64,000 bases of DNA from Sclerodactyla briareus (taxonomy: Eukaryota; Echinodermata; Holothuroidea; Dendrochirotida; Sclerodactylidae): NCBI GenBank assembly GCA_026419785.1, contig JAODTK010005588.1:186001-250000 (forward strand), read 5' to 3'. Below the pieces are notes generated by a model. That model was given only the letters and a program-made list of their open reading frames with translations. It was not told where the DNA came from and made no database searches. Position 1 is the stretch's first letter. Every line of letters begins with the position of its first letter. Shown here piece by piece: positions 63,575-64,000 of this stretch. The position numbers were made by a program, and so were the translations under genes.

Positions 63575-64000
63575 GTGGAGGAATCGAACCAACCGTTCGA
63601 AAAGTGCGCAAAAGTGGGCAAATTGGATGACTTTGACTATGATGACCCCGAAATGCTCCACTTTTTTCGGAGACTAAACATCGTCCCACACCTCCAAGTT
63701 TCGTTGAATCGACAAACTTTCAATATTAGGGAGAATTTGACAAACCTCTAGTGACCTTGAAATGACATTCACCTTCTTTTAGGACCAAATTTATAGTCCA
63801 CACTACTCAGTTTCATGGAAATCAAACCAACTTTCGAAAACATGCAAATTGCAAATAGCCGTGACTTTGACCTTGCTGACCCTGAAAGTTCTCCCCTTTT
63901 TCGGGACCAGCATCGTCCACACGTTAATTTGCATCGAAATCCGACAACTATCGTAACTACCTCAATTTTGACCTCTGGTGACCTTGCAATGGCCTTCACT
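63575..64000. repeat. Tandem repeat, ~117-bp monomers in alternating dimers
   Basis: Four diverged monomers start near 63,580, 63,700, 63,815 and 63,930. Monomers 1 and 3 share GAATCGAACCAAC/GAAATCAAACCAAC, TGACTTTGACNNTG and a TCCCCTTTTTTCGG-type block, offset by 238 bp. Monomers 2 and 4 share CTCTNGTGACCTTG and a GACATTCACC/GGCCTTCACT block, offset by 230 bp. The array therefore has a higher-order period of about 235 bp and runs off the right edge of the window. Confidence 0.75.

Noticed and set aside
1..64000. CRISPR arrays, bacterial operons or riboswitches
   Set aside because: No direct repeats with regular unique spacers, and no prokaryotic gene organisation; the repeats present are eukaryotic in type.

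Overview
The window reads as non-coding DNA from an animal nuclear genome. It has long microsatellites, frequent poly-C/poly-G runs, degenerate non-LTR retrotransposons, tRNA-derived SINE heads and several short inverted-repeat DNA transposons. I found no intact host gene. The open frames are at most about 160 codons. The only ones with recognisable protein motifs are decayed reverse transcriptase or endonuclease pieces. The repeat mix (CR1/L2-type LINEs, hAT-like elements, a DIRS-like remnant, C-rich element ends) suggests a marine invertebrate or basal deuterostome. That is an inference; no gene here fixes the species.

Left third (1-22 kb): mostly unique-looking intergenic or intronic DNA. 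It holds a strong hairpin at the left edge, a TTA/AGT microsatellite block (775-1003), a degenerate tandem duplication near 10 kb, a possible foldback near 13.6 kb, a 391-bp TIR element (15,990-16,380) and a GC palindrome (20,160-20,188).

Middle (22-38 kb): a 1.6-kb non-autonomous hAT-like element bounded by perfect 8-bp target-site duplications, and a 159-bp hAT-like MITE with near-identical 8-bp duplications. A 48-bp repeat leading into AAT repeats occurs twice. There is also the 3' half of a CR1/L2-like LINE with a broken reverse transcriptase (33.0-34.8 kb, minus) and a 598-bp MITE whose ends are built of small hairpins.

Right part (38-64 kb): denser in repeats. A GTAT microsatellite is followed by two tRNA-like SINE heads, a DIRS-like RT remnant and four copies of one interspersed family. 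That family is marked by an 18-bp imperfect hairpin and a TTCG tract. A second, different LINE lies at 50.2-51.1 kb, and two more fragments of the first LINE family lie at 54.7-56.0 kb (plus) and 59.9-61.0 kb (minus). Further right are a TIR element with tandem subterminal repeats (57.15-57.92 kb), a GACTT minisatellite beside a hAT-like end, and an alternating tandem repeat that runs off the right edge.

There is no operon-like or host-gene logic. The organisation is that of a transposon graveyard, and the best signals are element boundaries and apparently unnamed non-autonomous families.
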